In this document: piece after piece, positions 1-12,720 of the stretch | How positions within the stretch are numbered: position 1 is the first letter of the stretch | Layout: each line of letters starts with the position of its first letter | Source: Acanthosepion esculentum | Taxonomy: Eukaryota > Mollusca > Cephalopoda > Sepiida > Sepiidae | Length of the DNA stretch: 64,000 bases | Reading direction: 5' to 3' | Assembly: GCA_964036315.1 (NCBI GenBank) | Contig: CAXIWW010000817.1 | Location: forward strand, 7,165,501-7,229,500 | Notes under the pieces: generated by a model | The model's input: only the letters and a program-made list of their open reading frames with translations | The model's database searches: none | Told to the model about the DNA's origin: nothing | Made by a program: the position numbers and the translations under genes

Positions 1-168
1 GTGCAAATTGAATTACAAGCAATCCCAGGCGTCTACGAGCCGACGTCTCTTGGCTCTTTTGTGAAAACTGCCTTCAAAGCAATCTCAGGCTGCTACAAAA
101 CGACATCTCCTGTCTCTTTTTTTCAAAACTGCCTTACAAGCAATCTCAGACAGCTACAAGCCGAATAC
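1..168 (+). repeat. S60 satellite, edge fragment (+)
   Basis: Almost three monomers of the 60-bp satellite, in the orientation that reads TTACAAGCAATC on the + strand. The last monomer carries ACAAAACGACATCT, a T-tract, and ends GCTACAAGCCGAATAC, after which the minisatellite begins. The same variant monomer sits in reverse at 37,075-37,150 beside the other minisatellite border, so this edge is the homologue of that junction. The block continues beyond the left end of the window. Confidence 0.93.
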
Positions 169-259
169 GAGACAGTCCCAGAAAGTCCAACGCAGACGGC
201 TCCCAGTCCCAGAAAGTCCCACGCAGACGACCCCCAGTCCCAGAAAAACCCACGCAGAC

Positions 260-1900
260 GATCCCCCACCCAGGAGACAGTCCCAGAAAGTCCCACGCAG
301 ACGAACCGCCACCCAGGAGACAGTCCCAGAAAGTCCCACGTAGACGAGCCCCCACCCAGGAGACAGTCCCAGAAAGTCCAACGAAGACGACCCCCACTGC
401 CAAAAATTCCCACGCAGACGGACCCCAGTACCAGAAAGTCCCACGCAGACGACCCACACCCAGGAGACAGTCACAGAAAGACCCACGCAGACGACCCTCA
501 GTACCAGAAAGTCCCACGCAGACGACCCCCAGTCCGAGAAAGTCCCACGCAGACGACCCACAGTCCCAGAAAGTCCCACGCAGACGACCCCCAGTCCCAG
601 AAAGTCCCATGCAGACGACCCCCCACCAAGGAGACAGACACAGATATCCCACGCAGACGACCCCCCATCCAGGAGACAGTCCCAGAAAGTCCCATGCAGA
701 CGAACCCAATCCAAGAAAGTCCCACGCAGACGACCCCCAGACAGGAGACAGTCCCAGCAAGTCCCACGCAGACGACCCCCAGTCACAGAAAGTCCGACGC
801 AGACGAACACCCACCCAGGAGACAGTCCCAGAAACTCCCACGCAGACGACCCCCCACCGAGGAGACAGTCCTAGAAAGTCCCACGCAGACGACACCCAGT
901 CCCAGAAAGTCCCACGCAGACGACCCCCACACAGGAGACGAACCCCACCTAGGGGACTGTCCCAGAAAGTCCCACGAAGACGACCCCCCCACGCATGAGA
1001 CAGTCCCAGAAAGTCCAACGCAGACGAACCCCCACACAAGAGAGAGTCCCAGAAAAACCAACGCAGAGGAACCCCAGTCCCAGAAAGTCCCACACAGACG
1101 ACCCCCAGTCCTAGGAAGTCCCATGCAGAAGACCCCCACCCAGGAGACAGTCCCAGAGAGTCCCAAACAGACAACCCCCCACCCAGGAGACAGTCCCAGA
1201 ATGTCCCACGCAGAAGACACCCAGTCCAATAAAGTCCCACGCAAACGACCCCCCACCCAGGAGTCAGTCCCAGAAAGTCCCACGCAGATGACACCCAGTC
1301 CCAGAATGTCCCAGGCATACGACCCCCAGTCCCAGAATGTCCCCCGCAGACGACCCCCTAGTCCCAGAAAGTCCCACGAATACGACCACCCCACCCAGGT
1401 GACAGTCCCAGAAAGTCCCACGCTGACGATCCCCAGCCCAGTAAGTCCCACGCAGACGACCACCCCACCCAGGTGACAGTCCCAGAAAGTCCCAAACAGA
1501 CAACCCCCCACCCAGGAGACAGTCCAAGAATGTCCCACGCAGAAGACACCCAGTCCAATAAAGTCCCACGCAGACGACCCCCCACCAAGGAGTCACTCCC
1601 AGAAAGTCCCACGCAGATGACCCCTAGTCCCAGAAAGTCCCACGCAGACGACCCCCAGTCCCACAAAGTCCAAAGCAGACGACCCCTCACCCAGGAGACA
1701 GTCCCAGAATGTCCAACGTAGACGACACCCAGTCCCAGAATGTCCCACGCTGACGACCCCCAGTCCCAGAATGTCCCACGCAGACGACCCCCTAGTCCCA
1801 GAAAGTCCCACGAAGACGACCACCCCACCCAGGTGACAGTCCCAGAAAGTCCCACGCTGACGACCCCCAGCCCAGTAATTCCCACGCAGACGACCACCCC
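260..1900 (+). repeat. Diverged copy of the 5.5-8.9 kb M segment
   Basis: The order of variant monomers between about 260 and 700 recurs at an offset of 5,232 bp (GAACCGCCACCC at 303 and 5,535; ACAGACACAGATATCCC near 633 and 5,865). From about 739 the match resumes at an offset of 5,910 bp (AGACAGGAG at 739 and 6,649). The later part (1,140-1,900) resembles 8,357-8,800. This is an older higher-order unit interrupted by an insertion or extra copy of about 680 bp in the second copy. Confidence 0.75.
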
Positions 1901-3359
1901 ACCCAGGTGACAGTCCCAGAAAGTCCCACGCTGACTACCTCCACTCCCAGAAAGTCCCACGCAGACGACCCCCAGTTCCCGAAAGTCCAACGCAGACGAC
2001 CTCCAGTCCCAGAAACTCCCACGCAGACGACCCCCCACCCAGTAGAGAGTCCCAGAAAGACCCACGCAGCCGACCCCCTATCCCAGAAAGTCCCACGCAG
2101 ACGACCCCACACCCAGGAGACAATCCCAGAAAGTCCCACGCAGACGACACACAGTCCACAGAAACTCCCATGCAGACGACCCCCCACCCAGGAGACAGAC
2201 CCAGATATCCCACGCAGACGACCCCCAGTCACAGAAAGTCCCACGCAGACTAACACCCACCCAGGAGACAGTCACAGAAAGTCCCTCGCAGACTACCCCC
2301 AGTCAAAGAAAGTCCCACGCAGACGACCCCCAGACAGGAGACATTCCCAGCAAGTCCCACGCAGACGACCGCCAGTCCCAGAAAATCCCACGCAGATGAA
2401 CACCCACCAAGGAGACTGTCCCAGAAAGTCCCACGCAGACGACCCCCAACACAGGAGAAAGTCCCAGAAAGTCCCACGCAAAAGACCGCCCATCCAGGAG
2501 ACAGTCACAGAAAGTCCAACGTAGACGACCCCCAGTCACAGAATATCCCACGCTGACGACCCCCAGTCCCAGAAAGTCCCCCGCAGACGACGCCCTAATC
2601 CCAGAAAGTCCCACGAAGACGACCCCCCAGACAGGAGACAGTCCCAGAAAGTCCCACGCAGACGACCCCCAGTCCCAGCAAGTCCCACGCAGACGAACAC
2701 CCCACCCAGGTGACATTCCAAGAAAGTCCCACGCAGACTACCTCCCGTCCCAGAAAGTCCCACGCAGACGACACCCAGTCCCAGAAAGTCTCACGCAGAC
2801 CGCCCACAGTCCCAGAAACTCCCACGATGACAACCCCCCACCAAGGAGAGAGTCCCAGAAAGACCCACGCAGACGACCCCAAGTCCCAGAAAGTCCCACG
2901 CATACGACCCAACACCCAGGAGACAATCCCAGAAAGTCCCACGTAGACGACACCCAGTCCCAGAAACTCCCATGCAGAAGACCCCCCACCCAGGAGACAG
3001 ACCCAGATATCCCACGCAGACGAGCCTCAGTGACGGAAAGTCCCACGCAGACGAACCCCCACCCAGGAGACAGTCCAAGAAAGTCCCACGCAGACGAGCC
3101 CCCACCCAGGAGACAGTCCCAGAAAGTCCCACGCAGACGACCCCAAGACGGGAGACAGTCCAAGCAAGTCCCACGCAGACGACCCCCAGTCACAGAAAAT
3201 CCCACGCAGAGGACCCCACCCAGGAGACTGTCCCAGAAAGTCCCACGCAGACGACCCGCCACCCAGGAGAGGGTCCAAGAAATTCCCACGCAGACGACCA
3301 ACAGTCCCAGAAAGTCCCACGCAGAAGACCCCCCACCCAGGAGACAGTCCAAGAACGTC

Positions 3360-4860
3360 CCACGCAGACGACCCCCACTAGGAGAAAGTGCCACGTAGAC
3401 GGCCCCCAGTCCAAGAATGTCCCACGCAGACGACCCCCAGTCCCAGAAAGTCCCACGCAGACGACCCCAGTACCAGAAAGTCCCACGCATACGATCCTTA
3501 GTCCCAGAAAGTCCCACGCAGACGACACCCAGTCCCAGAAAGTCCCAAGAAGACGAACCCCAGTCCCAGAAAGTCTCACGCAGACGACACCCTACCAAGG
3601 AGACAGTCCCAGAAATTCCCACGCAGACGACCCCCACTCCCAGAAAAACTCACGCAGACGATCTCCACACAGGAGACAGTCCCAGAAAGTCCCACGCAGA
3701 CAAGCCGCAACCCAGGAGACAGACCCATAAAGTCCCAGGAGGACGACCCCCAGTCCGAGAAAGTCCCACGCAGACGACCCCCCACCCAGGAGACAGTCCC
3801 AGAAATTCCCAAGCAGACGACCCCCAGTAATAGTAAGTCCCACGCAGACGACCCCCAGTCCCAGAAAGTCCCACGCAGACGACCCCATACCCACGAGACA
3901 GTCCCAGAAAGTCTCATGCAGACGACCCCCAGTCCTAGAAAGTCCCAGGCAGACAACCCCCCACCCAGGAGACAGTCCCAGAAAGTCCCACGCAGACGAC
4001 CCACAGTCCCAGAAAGTCCCACGCAGACGACCCCCTAGTCCCAGAAAGTCCAACGCAGACGACCACCCAGAGAGAAGACAGTCCCAGAAAGTCCCACGCA
4101 GACGAACCCTAGTCCCAGCAAGTCCCACGAAGACGACCCACAACAAGGAGACAGTCCCAGAAAGTCCCACGCAGACGACCTCCAGTCCCAGAAAGTCCCA
4201 TGCAGACGACCCCCAGTCCAAGAAAAACCCACGCAGAGGATCCCCACCCAGGAGACTGTCCCAGAAAGTCTCACGCAGACGACCTCCAGTCCCAGAAAGT
4301 GCCACGCAGACGACACCCTACCAAGGAGACAGTCCAAGAAAGTCCCATGCAGACGACCCCCCAGTCCAAGAAAAACCCACGCAGAGGATCCCCACCCAGG
4401 AGACTGTCCAAGAAAGTCCCACGCAGACGACCCCCACTAGGAGAAAGTCCCACTTAGACGGCCCCCAGTCCAAGAATGTCCCACGCAGACAACCCCCAGT
4501 CCCAGAAAGTCCCACGCAGACGACCCCCAGTATCAGAAAGTCCCACGGAGACGACCCCCAGTCCCAGAAAGTCCCACGCAGACGACACCCAGTCCCAGAA
4601 AGTCCCAAGGAGACGACCCCCAGTCCCAGAAAGTCTCACGCAGACGACACCCTACCAAGGAGACAGTCCCAGAAAGACCCACGCAGACGACCCCCACTCC
4701 CAGAAAAACCCACGCAGACGATCCCCACCCAGGAGACAGTCCCAGAAAGTCCCACGCAGACGAACCGCCACCCAGGAGACAGACCCATAAAGTCCCACGA
4801 GGACGACCCCCAGTCCGAGAAAGTCCCACGCAGACGACCCCCCACCATGGAGACACTCCC
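3360..4860 (+). repeat. Paired M segments at 1,059-bp spacing
   Basis: About 440 bp starting near 3,360 recurs near 4,420 with the same order of unusual monomers. The variant ACTAGGAGAAAGT is at 3,377 and 4,436. In both copies it is followed by monomers with matching private changes, and both end at an ACAGACCCATAAAGTCCCA variant (about 3,720 and 4,780). Inside the interval a shorter direct duplication of about 147 bp places AAAAACCCACGCAGAGGATC near 4,220 and again near 4,368. Confidence 0.7.
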
Positions 4861-5860
4861 AGAAATTCCCATGCAAACGAACCCCCACCAAGGAGACAGA
4901 AACAGATATCCTCAGAAACAGATATCTCACGCAGACGACACCCTACCAAGGAGACAGTGCCAGAAATTCCCACGTAGACGACCCCCAATCCAAGAAAGTC
5001 CCACGCAGACGATCCCCACCCAGGAGCAAGTCCCACGCAGACGACCCCCCACCAAGGAGACAGTCCCAGAAAGTCCCACGCAGACGACCACCAGTCCCAG
5101 AAAGTCCCACGCCAACGGCCACCAGTCCAAGAATGTCCAACGCAGACGACCCCCAGTCCCAGAAAGTCCCACGCAGACGGCCCACAGTTCCAGAAAGTCC
5201 CACGCAGACGACCCACAGTTCCAGAAAGTCCCACGCAGACGACCCCCCACCGAGGAGACATTCCCAGAATGACCCACGCAGACGTACCCCAGTACCAGAA
5301 AGTCCCACGCAGACGACCCCCCAACCAGGAGACACTCCAAGAAAGTCCCACGCAGACGACCCCAAGTCCCAGAAAGTCCCACGCACAGGACCCCCAGTCC
5401 CAGAAGTCCCACGATGACGACACCCTACCAAGGAGACAGTCCCAGAAATTCCCACGCAGACGACCCCCACTCCCAGAAAAACCCACGCAGACGATCCCCA
5501 CCCAGGAGACAGTCCCAGAAAGTCCAACGCAGACGAACCGCCACCCAGGAGACAGTCCCAGAAAGTCCCACGTAGAAGACCCCCCACCCAGGAGACAGTC
5601 CCAGAAAGTCCAACGAAGACGACCCCCACTGCCAAAAAGTCCCACGCAGACGGACGCCAGTACCAGAGAGTCCCACGCAGACGAACCCCAGTCCCAGAAA
5701 GTCCCAGGCAGACGCCCCACACCCAGGAGACAGTCACAGAAAGACCCACGCAGACGACCCCCAGTCCCAGAAAGTCCCACGCAGACGACCCCCAGTCCGA
5801 GAAAGTCCCACGCAGACGACCCCCAGTCCGAGAAAGTGGCATGCAGACGACCCCCCACCA

Positions 5861-8356
5861 AGGAGACAGACACAGATATCCCACGCAGACGACCCCCCAT
5901 CCAGGAGACAGTCCCAGAAAGTCCCACGCAGACGACCCCCAGTCGGAGAAAGTCCCACGCAGACGACCCCCAGTCCCAGAAAGTCCCATGCAGACGACCC
6001 CCCACCAAGGAGAAAGACACAGATATCCCACGCAGACGACCCCCCATCAAGGACACAGTCCCAGAAAGTCCCATGCAGACGAACCCCAATCCAAGAAAGT
6101 CCCAAGCAGACGACCCCCAGTCACAGAATGTCCCACGCAGACGAACACCCACCCAGGAGACAGTCCCAGAAAATCCCACGCAGACGACCCCCCACCGAGG
6201 AGACAGTCCTATAAAGTCCCACGCAGACGACCCCCCACCCAGGAGTCAGTCCCAGAAAGTCCCACGCAGATGATCCCTAGTCCCAGAAAGTCCCACGCAG
6301 ACGACCCCCAGTCCCACAAAGTCCAAAGCAGACGACCCCCCACCCAGGAGACAGTCCCAGAATGTCCCACGTAGACGACACCCAGTCCCAGAATGTCCCA
6401 CGCTGACGACACCCAGTCCCAGAATGTCCCCCGCAGACGACCCCCTAGTCCCAGAAAGTCCCACGAAGACGACCACCCCACCCAGGTGACAGTCCTAGAA
6501 AGTCCCACGCTGACGACCCCCAGCCCAGTAAGTCCCACGCAGACGACCACCCCACCCAGCTGACAGTCCCAGAAAGTCCCAAACAGACAACCCCCCACCC
6601 AGGAGACAATCACAGAATGTCCCACGCAGAAGACACCCAGACAGGAGACAGTCCCAGCAAGTCCCACGCAGACGACCCCCAGTCACAGAAAGTCCCACGC
6701 AGACGAACACCCACCCAGGAGACTGTCCCAGAAACTCCCACGCAGACGACCCCCCACCGAGGAGACAGTCCTAGAAAGTCCCACGCAGACGACCCCCAGT
6801 CCCAGAAAGTCCCACGCAGACGAACCCCACACAGGAGACAGTCCCAGGAAGTCTCATTCAGACGACCGCCACACAGGGGACTGTCCCAGAAAGTCCCACC
6901 AAGACGACCCCCCCACGCATGAGACAGTCCCAGAAAGTCCAACGCAGACGAACCCCCACACAAGAGAGAGTCCCAGAAAAACCAACGCAGAGGAACCCCA
7001 GTCCCAGAAAGTCCCACACAGACGACCACCAGTCCTAGGAAGTCCCATGCAGAAGACCCCCACCCAGGAGACAGTCCCAGAAAGTCCAACGCAGACGAAC
7101 CCCACCCAGGAGACAGACACAGATATCCCACGCAGACGACCCCCCATCCAGGAGACAGTCCCAGAAAGTCCCACGCAGACGACCCCCAGTCGGAGAAAGT
7201 CCCACGCAGACGACCCCCAGTCCCAGAAAGTCCCATGCAGACGACCCCCCACCAAGGAGAAAGACACAGATATCCCACGCAGACGACCCCCCATCAAGGA
7301 CACAGTCCCAGAAAGTCCCATGCAGACGAACCCCAATCCAAGAAAGTCCCAAGCAGACGACCCCCAGTCACAGAATGTCCCACGCAGACGAACACCCACC
7401 CAGGAGACAGTCCCAGAAAATCCCACGCAGACGACCCCCCACCGAGGAGACAGTCCTATAAAGTCCCACGCAGACGACCCCCCACCCAGGAGTCAGTCCC
7501 AGAAAGTCCCACGCAGATGATCCCTAGTCCCAGAAAGTCCCACGCAGACGACCCCCAGTCCCACAAAGTCCAAAGCAGACGACCCCCCACCCAGGAGACA
7601 GTCCCAGAATGTCCCACGTAGACGACACCCAGTCCCAGAATGTCCCACGCTGACGACACCCAGTCCCAGAATGTCCCCCGCAGACGACCCCCTAGTCCCA
7701 GAAAGTCCCACGAAGACGACCACCCCACCCAGGTGACAGTCCTAGAAAGTCCCACGCTGACGACCCCCAGCCCAGTAAGTCCCACGCAGACGACCACCCC
7801 ACCCAGCTGACAGTCCCAGAAAGTCCCAAACAGACAACCCCCCACCCAGGAGACAATCACAGAATGTCCCACGCAGAAGACACCCAGACAGGAGACAGTC
7901 CCAGCAAGTCCCACGCAGACGACCCCCAGTCACAGAAAGTCCCACGCAGACGAACACCCACCCAGGAGACTGTCCCAGAAACTCCCACGCAGACGACCCC
8001 CCACCGAGGAGACAGTCCTAGAAAGTCCCACGCAGACGACCCCCAGTCCCAGAAAGTCCCACGCAGACGAACCCCACACAGGAGACAGTCCCAGGAAGTC
8101 TCATTCAGACGACCGCCACACAGGGGACTGTCCCAGAAAGTCCCACCAAGACGACCCCCCCACGCATGAGACAGTCCCAGAAAGTCCAACGCAGACGAAC
8201 CCCCACACAAGAGAGAGTCCCAGAAAAACCAACGCAGAGGAACCCCAGTCCCAGAAAGTCCCACACAGACGACCACCAGTCCTAGGAAGTCCCATGCAGA
8301 AGACCCCCACCCAGGAGACAGTCCCAGAAAGTCCAACGCAGACGAACCCCACCCAG
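5861..8356 (+). repeat. Tandem duplication, 2 x 1,247 bp, in M
   Basis: Two adjacent, nearly identical 1,247-bp units (about 5,861-7,107 and 7,108-8,354). Anchor GAGACAGACACAGATATCCC is at 5,863 and 7,110, and all variant monomers between follow in the same order. A third partial, slightly rearranged copy (about 8,357-8,900) matches 7,480-7,860 at an offset of about 984 bp. High similarity implies a recent event relative to the surrounding array. Confidence 0.9.
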
Positions 8357-8939
8357 GAGACAGTCCCAGAGAGTCCCAAACAGACAACCCCCCACCCAGG
8401 AGACAGTACCAGAATGTCCCACGCAGAAGACACCCAATCCAATAAAGTCCCACGCAGACGACCCCCCACCCAAGAGTCAGTCCCAGAAAGTCCAACGCAG
8501 ATGATCCCTAGTCCCAGAAAGTCCCACGCAGACGACCCCCAGTCCCACAAAGTCCAAAGCAGACGACCCCCCAACCAGGAGACAGTCCCAGAATGTCCCA
8601 CGTAGACGACACCCAGTCCCAGAATGTCCCACGCTGACGACACCCAGTCCCAGAATGTCCCCCGCAGACGACCACCTAGTCCCAGAAAGTCCCACGAAGA
8701 CGACCACCCCACCCAGGTGACAGTCCTAGAAAGTCCCACGCTGACGACCCCCAGCCCAGTAAGTCCCACGCAGACGACCACCCCACCCAGCTGACAGTCC
8801 CAGAAAGTCCCAAACCCCCCACCCAGGAGACAATCACAGAATGTCCCACGCAGAAGACACCCAGTCCAATAAAGTCCCACGCAGACGACCCCCCACCCAG
8901 GAGTCAGACCCAGAAAGTCCCACGCAGATGACCCCTAGT

Positions 8940-9319
8940 CCCAGAAAGTCCCACGCAGACGAGCCCCCACCCAGGAGACAGTCACAGAAAGTCCCTCGCA
9001 GACTACCCCCAGTTAAAGAAAGTCCCACGCAGACGACCCCCAGACAGGAGACAGTCCCAGCAAGTCCCACGCAGACGACCGCCAGTCCCAGAAAATCCCA
9101 CACAGATGAACACCCACCAAGGAGACAGTCCAAGAAAGTCCCACGCAGACGAGCCCCCACCCAGGAGACAGTCACAGAAAGTCCCTCGCAGACTACCCCC
9201 AGTCAAAGAAAGTCCAACGCAGACGACCCCCAGACAGGAGACAGTCCCAGCAAGTCCCACGCAGACGACCGCCAGTCCCAGAAAATCCCACACAGATGAA
9301 CACCCACCAAGGAGACAGT
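8940..9319 (+). repeat. Tandem duplication, 2 x 190 bp, in M
   Basis: GAGCCCCCACCCAGGAGACA occurs at 8,961 and 9,151. Both are followed by CCCTCGCAGACTACCCCC and an AGATGAACACCCACC variant, giving a 190-bp direct repeat. A related but older copy of this monomer order is at about 2,270-2,500. Confidence 0.85.
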
Positions 9320-11007
9320 CCCAGAAAGTCCCACGCAGACGACCCCCAACACAGGAGAAAGTCCCAGAAAGTCCGACGCAGACGGCCCCCACCCAGGAGA
9401 CAGTCACAGAAAGTCCCACGCAGACGACACCCAGCCCAGGAGACAGTCACAGAACGTCCCACGCAGACGACACCCAGTCACAGAAAGTCCCACGCAGACG
9501 ACCCCCCACCCAGGAGACAGTCCAAGAAAGTCCCACGCAGACGACACCCAGACCCAGAAAGTTCCACGCAGACGACCCCCAGTCCCAGAAAGTCCCACGC
9601 AGATGACCCCCAGTCCCACAAGGTCCCACGCAGACGACCCCCCACCCAGCAGACACTTCCCAGAAAGTCCTACGCAGACGACACCGAGTCCCAGAAAGTC
9701 CCTAGTAGACGACCCCCTGTCCCAGAAATTCCCACGCAGACGACCCCCACCCAGGCGACAGTACCAGAAAGTACAAAACAGACGACCCCCACCCAGGAGA
9801 CAGTCCCAGAAAGTCCCACGCAGACGACCCCCAACCCAGGAGACTCTCACAGAAAGTCCCACTCACACGACCCCACTCCCAGAATGTCCCACGCAGACCA
9901 CCCCCAGTCACAGAAAGTCCCACGCAGACGACCCCCCACCCAGGAGACAGTCCAAGAAAGTCCCACGCAGACGACCCCCAGTCCCAGAAAGTCCCAAGCA
10001 GAGGACCCCCAGTCCAAGAAAGTCCCACACAGACGACCCCCCACCGAGGAGTCAATCCCCGAAAGTCCCACGCAGACGACCCCCTGTCCCAGAAATTCCC
10101 ACGCAGACGACCCCCCCACCCAGGAGACAGTCCCAGAAAGTCCCACGCAGACGACCCCCCACCCAGGAGACAGTACCAAAAAGTCCCACGCATAAGACCC
10201 CCAGTCCCACAAATTCCCACGCAGACGACCCCCAGTCCCAGAAAGTCCCACGTAGATGACCCCCAGTCCCACAAAGTCCCACGCAGACGACCCCCACCCA
10301 GCAGACATTTCCCAGGAAGTCCCACGCAGACGACACCCAGTCCCAGAAAGTCACACGCAGACCACCCCCAGTCACAGAAAGTCCCACGCAGACGAACCAC
10401 AGTCCCAGAAAGTCCCACGCAGACGACCCACCACCTAGAAGACAGTCCCAAAATCCCACGCAGACGACCCCCAGTCCCAGAAAGTCCCACGCAGAAGACC
10501 CCCAGTCCCAGAAAGTCCGACGCAGACGACACCCAGCCCAGGAGACAGTCACAGAAAGTCCCACGCAGACGATCCCCAGTCCCAGAAAGTCCCACGCAGA
10601 TGACCCCCAGTCCCACAAAGTCCCACGCAGACGACCCCCCATCCAGCAGACATTTCCCAGAAAGTCCCACGAAGACGACCCCCAGTCCCAGAAAGTCCCA
10701 CGCAGACGACCCCCACCCAGGAGACAGTCCAAGAAAGTCCTACGCAGACGACCCCCCACCCATGAGACAGTCCCAGAAAGTCCCACGCAGACGACCCCAA
10801 GTCCCAGAAAGTCCCAAACAGACGACCCCCAGTCCCACAAAATCCCACGCAGACGACCCCCAGTCCCAGAAAGTCTTAAACAGACGACCCCCCACCCAGC
10901 AGACAGTCCAAGAAAGTCCCACGCAGACGACCCCAGTCCCAGAAAGTCCCACGCAGACGCCCCCCCAGGAGACAGTCCCAGAGAATCCCAAAAAGACGAC
11001 CCCCCAC

Positions 11008-11437
11008 CCAGGAGACTGTCCCAGAAAGTCCCACGAAGACGACCCCCAGTCCCACAATGTCCCACGCAGACGACCCCCCACCTAGCAGACATTTCCCAGA
11101 AAGTCCCACGCAGACGACACCCAGTCCCAGAAAGTCCCGCGAAGACGACCCCCAGTCACAGAAAGTCCCATGCAGACGACGCCCAGTCCCAGAAAGTCGC
11201 ACGCAGACAACCCACCACCTAGAAGACAGTCCCATATAGTTCCACGCAGACGACCCCCACCCAGGAGACTGTCCCAGAAATTCCCACGAAGACGACCCCC
11301 AGTCCCACAATGTCCCACGCAGACGACCCCCCACCTAGCAGACATTTCCCAGAAAGTCCCACGCAGACGACACCCAGTCCCAGAAAGTCCCGCGAAGACG
11401 ACCCCCAGTCACAGAAAGTCCCATGCAGACGACCCCC
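11008..11437 (+). repeat. Partial tandem duplication, 253-bp offset, in M
   Basis: CCCACAATGTCCCACGC is at 11,051 and 11,304. The flanking ACCTAGCAGACATTTCCC and AAGTCCCGCGAAGACG variants follow in both copies, so roughly 180 bp is duplicated at a spacing of 253 bp. Confidence 0.85.
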
Positions 11438-11679
11438 AGTCCCAGAAAGACCCACGCAGACGACCACCCAGACAGGAGACAGTCCCAGAAAGTCCCACGC
11501 AGACGACACCCAGACCCAGAAAGTCCCACTCAGACAACCCCCCACCCAGGAGACAGTCCCAGGAAGTCCCACGCAGTCGACCCCAGTCCCAGAAAGTTTC
11601 ACGCAGACGACCCCCACCCAGGAGACAGTCCAAGAAAATCCTACGCAGACGACGCCCCACCCAGGAGACAGTCCCAGAA

Positions 11680-12706
11680 AGTCCCACACAGACGACCCCC
11701 AGCCAGGAGACAGTCCCAGAAAGTCCCAGGCAGACGACCCCCAGTCCCAGAAAGTCCCAGGCAGACGTCCCCCAGTCCCAGAAAGTCCCACGCAGACGAC
11801 ACCCTAGTCCCAGAAAGCCACAAGCAGACGACACCCCAAACAGGCGACAGTCGCAGAAAGTCCCACGCAGACGACCCCCAGTCCAAGCAAGTCCCACACA
11901 GACGATAGGAGACAGTCCCAGAAAGTCCCACGCAGAATACCCCCAGTCCCAGAAAGTCCCACGCAGACGACCCGCAGGCCCAGAAAGTCCCACGCAGACG
12001 ACCCCAGTCCCAGAAAGACCCACGCAGACGACACCCCATCAGGGAGACAGTCCCAGAAAGTCCCACGCAGACGAACCCCAGTCCCAGAAAGTCCCACGCA
12101 GACGACTCCCGACCCAGGAGAGAGTCACAGAAAGACCCACGCAGACGGCCCCCAGTCCCAGAAAGTCCCACGCATACGACACACAGTCACAGAAAGTCCC
12201 ACGCAGACGACCCCCCACCGAGGAGACAGTCCCAGAAAGTCCCACGCAGACGACCCACAGTCCCAGAAAGTCCCACGCAGACGAACCCCCACCGAGGAGA
12301 CAGTCCCAGAAAGTCCCACGCAGACGACCCTCAGTCCCAGAAAGTCCCACGCAGACGACCCCCAGTCCCATAAAATTTCACGCAGACGACACCGCACCCA
12401 GGAGACTGTCCAAGAAAGACCCACGAAGACAACCCCCGTCCCAGAAAGTCCCACGCAGACGAGTCCCCACCAAGGAAAGAGTCCCAGAAAGCCCCACGCA
12501 CATGACCCCTCACCCAGGAGAGAGTCCCAGAAAGTACCACGCAGACGACCCCCAGTCCCACAAAGTCCCATGCATACGACACCGCACGCAGGAGACTGTC
12601 CCAGAAAGACCCACGCAGAAGACCCCCAGTTCCAGAAAGTCCCATGAAGACGACACCCCACCCAGGAGACAGTCCTAGATTTACCACGCAGACGACCTCC
12701 CACCCA
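11680..12706 (-). repeat. Diverged inverted copy of the 1.65-kb unit
   Basis: Read on the minus strand from 12,706 downwards, this stretch follows the variant order of the 1,650-bp higher-order unit found seven times at 19,901-31,434. The order is: a GGTAAATCTAGGACTG monomer (reverse complement at 12,676-12,685), the CTTCTGCGTGGGTC monomer, the GGGACTCTTTCCTTGGTGGG monomer, the CTTGGACAGTCTCC monomer, a CTCCTCGGTGGGGG monomer, the CTCCTATCGTCTG monomer (about 11,900) and the CTGTTTGGGG monomer. Single-base and indel differences are frequent, so it is an older relative and not a recent copy. Confidence 0.8.
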
Positions 12707-12720
12707 TTCTGGGACTGGGG
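12695..12720. other. Strand-flip breakpoint in the M array
   Basis: The array changes from C-rich to G-rich on the + strand at CCCACCCA/TTCTGGGACT (12,706/12,707). The switch occurs inside repeat sequence with no foreign DNA between. Immediately left lies the inverted copy of the 1.65-kb unit. The matching landmark on the right (TGGGTGGGATGTCG then GGTAAATCTAGG) begins at 12,942, so the inverted arms are separated by about 235 bp. Confidence 0.92.

Larger units (their letters stand above)
169..12706 (+). repeat. M minisatellite array, C-rich on + strand
   Basis: Continuous array of two interleaved monomer lengths. The short monomer is 30 bp (core CAGAAAGTCCCACGCAGACG plus a C-run and AGTCC). 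The long monomer is about 43-44 bp and adds ACCCAGGAGACAG. The 30-bp consensus is 19/30 G+C and carries two CpG sites. Point variants are common, for example CATGCAG for CACGCAG and GATGAC for GACGAC. Every frame is rich in P, R, S, T and Q codons and long frames are open on both strands. These are repeat by-products: alternating monomer lengths shift the frame, so no protein repeat is maintained. I see no promoter, splice or RNA-gene signal. Confidence 0.97.

Noticed and set aside
1..1476. Open frame crossing S60 into M, as if a chimeric protein
   Set aside because: It starts at the window edge and joins two satellites at an inversion-related border; no protein family is recognisable.
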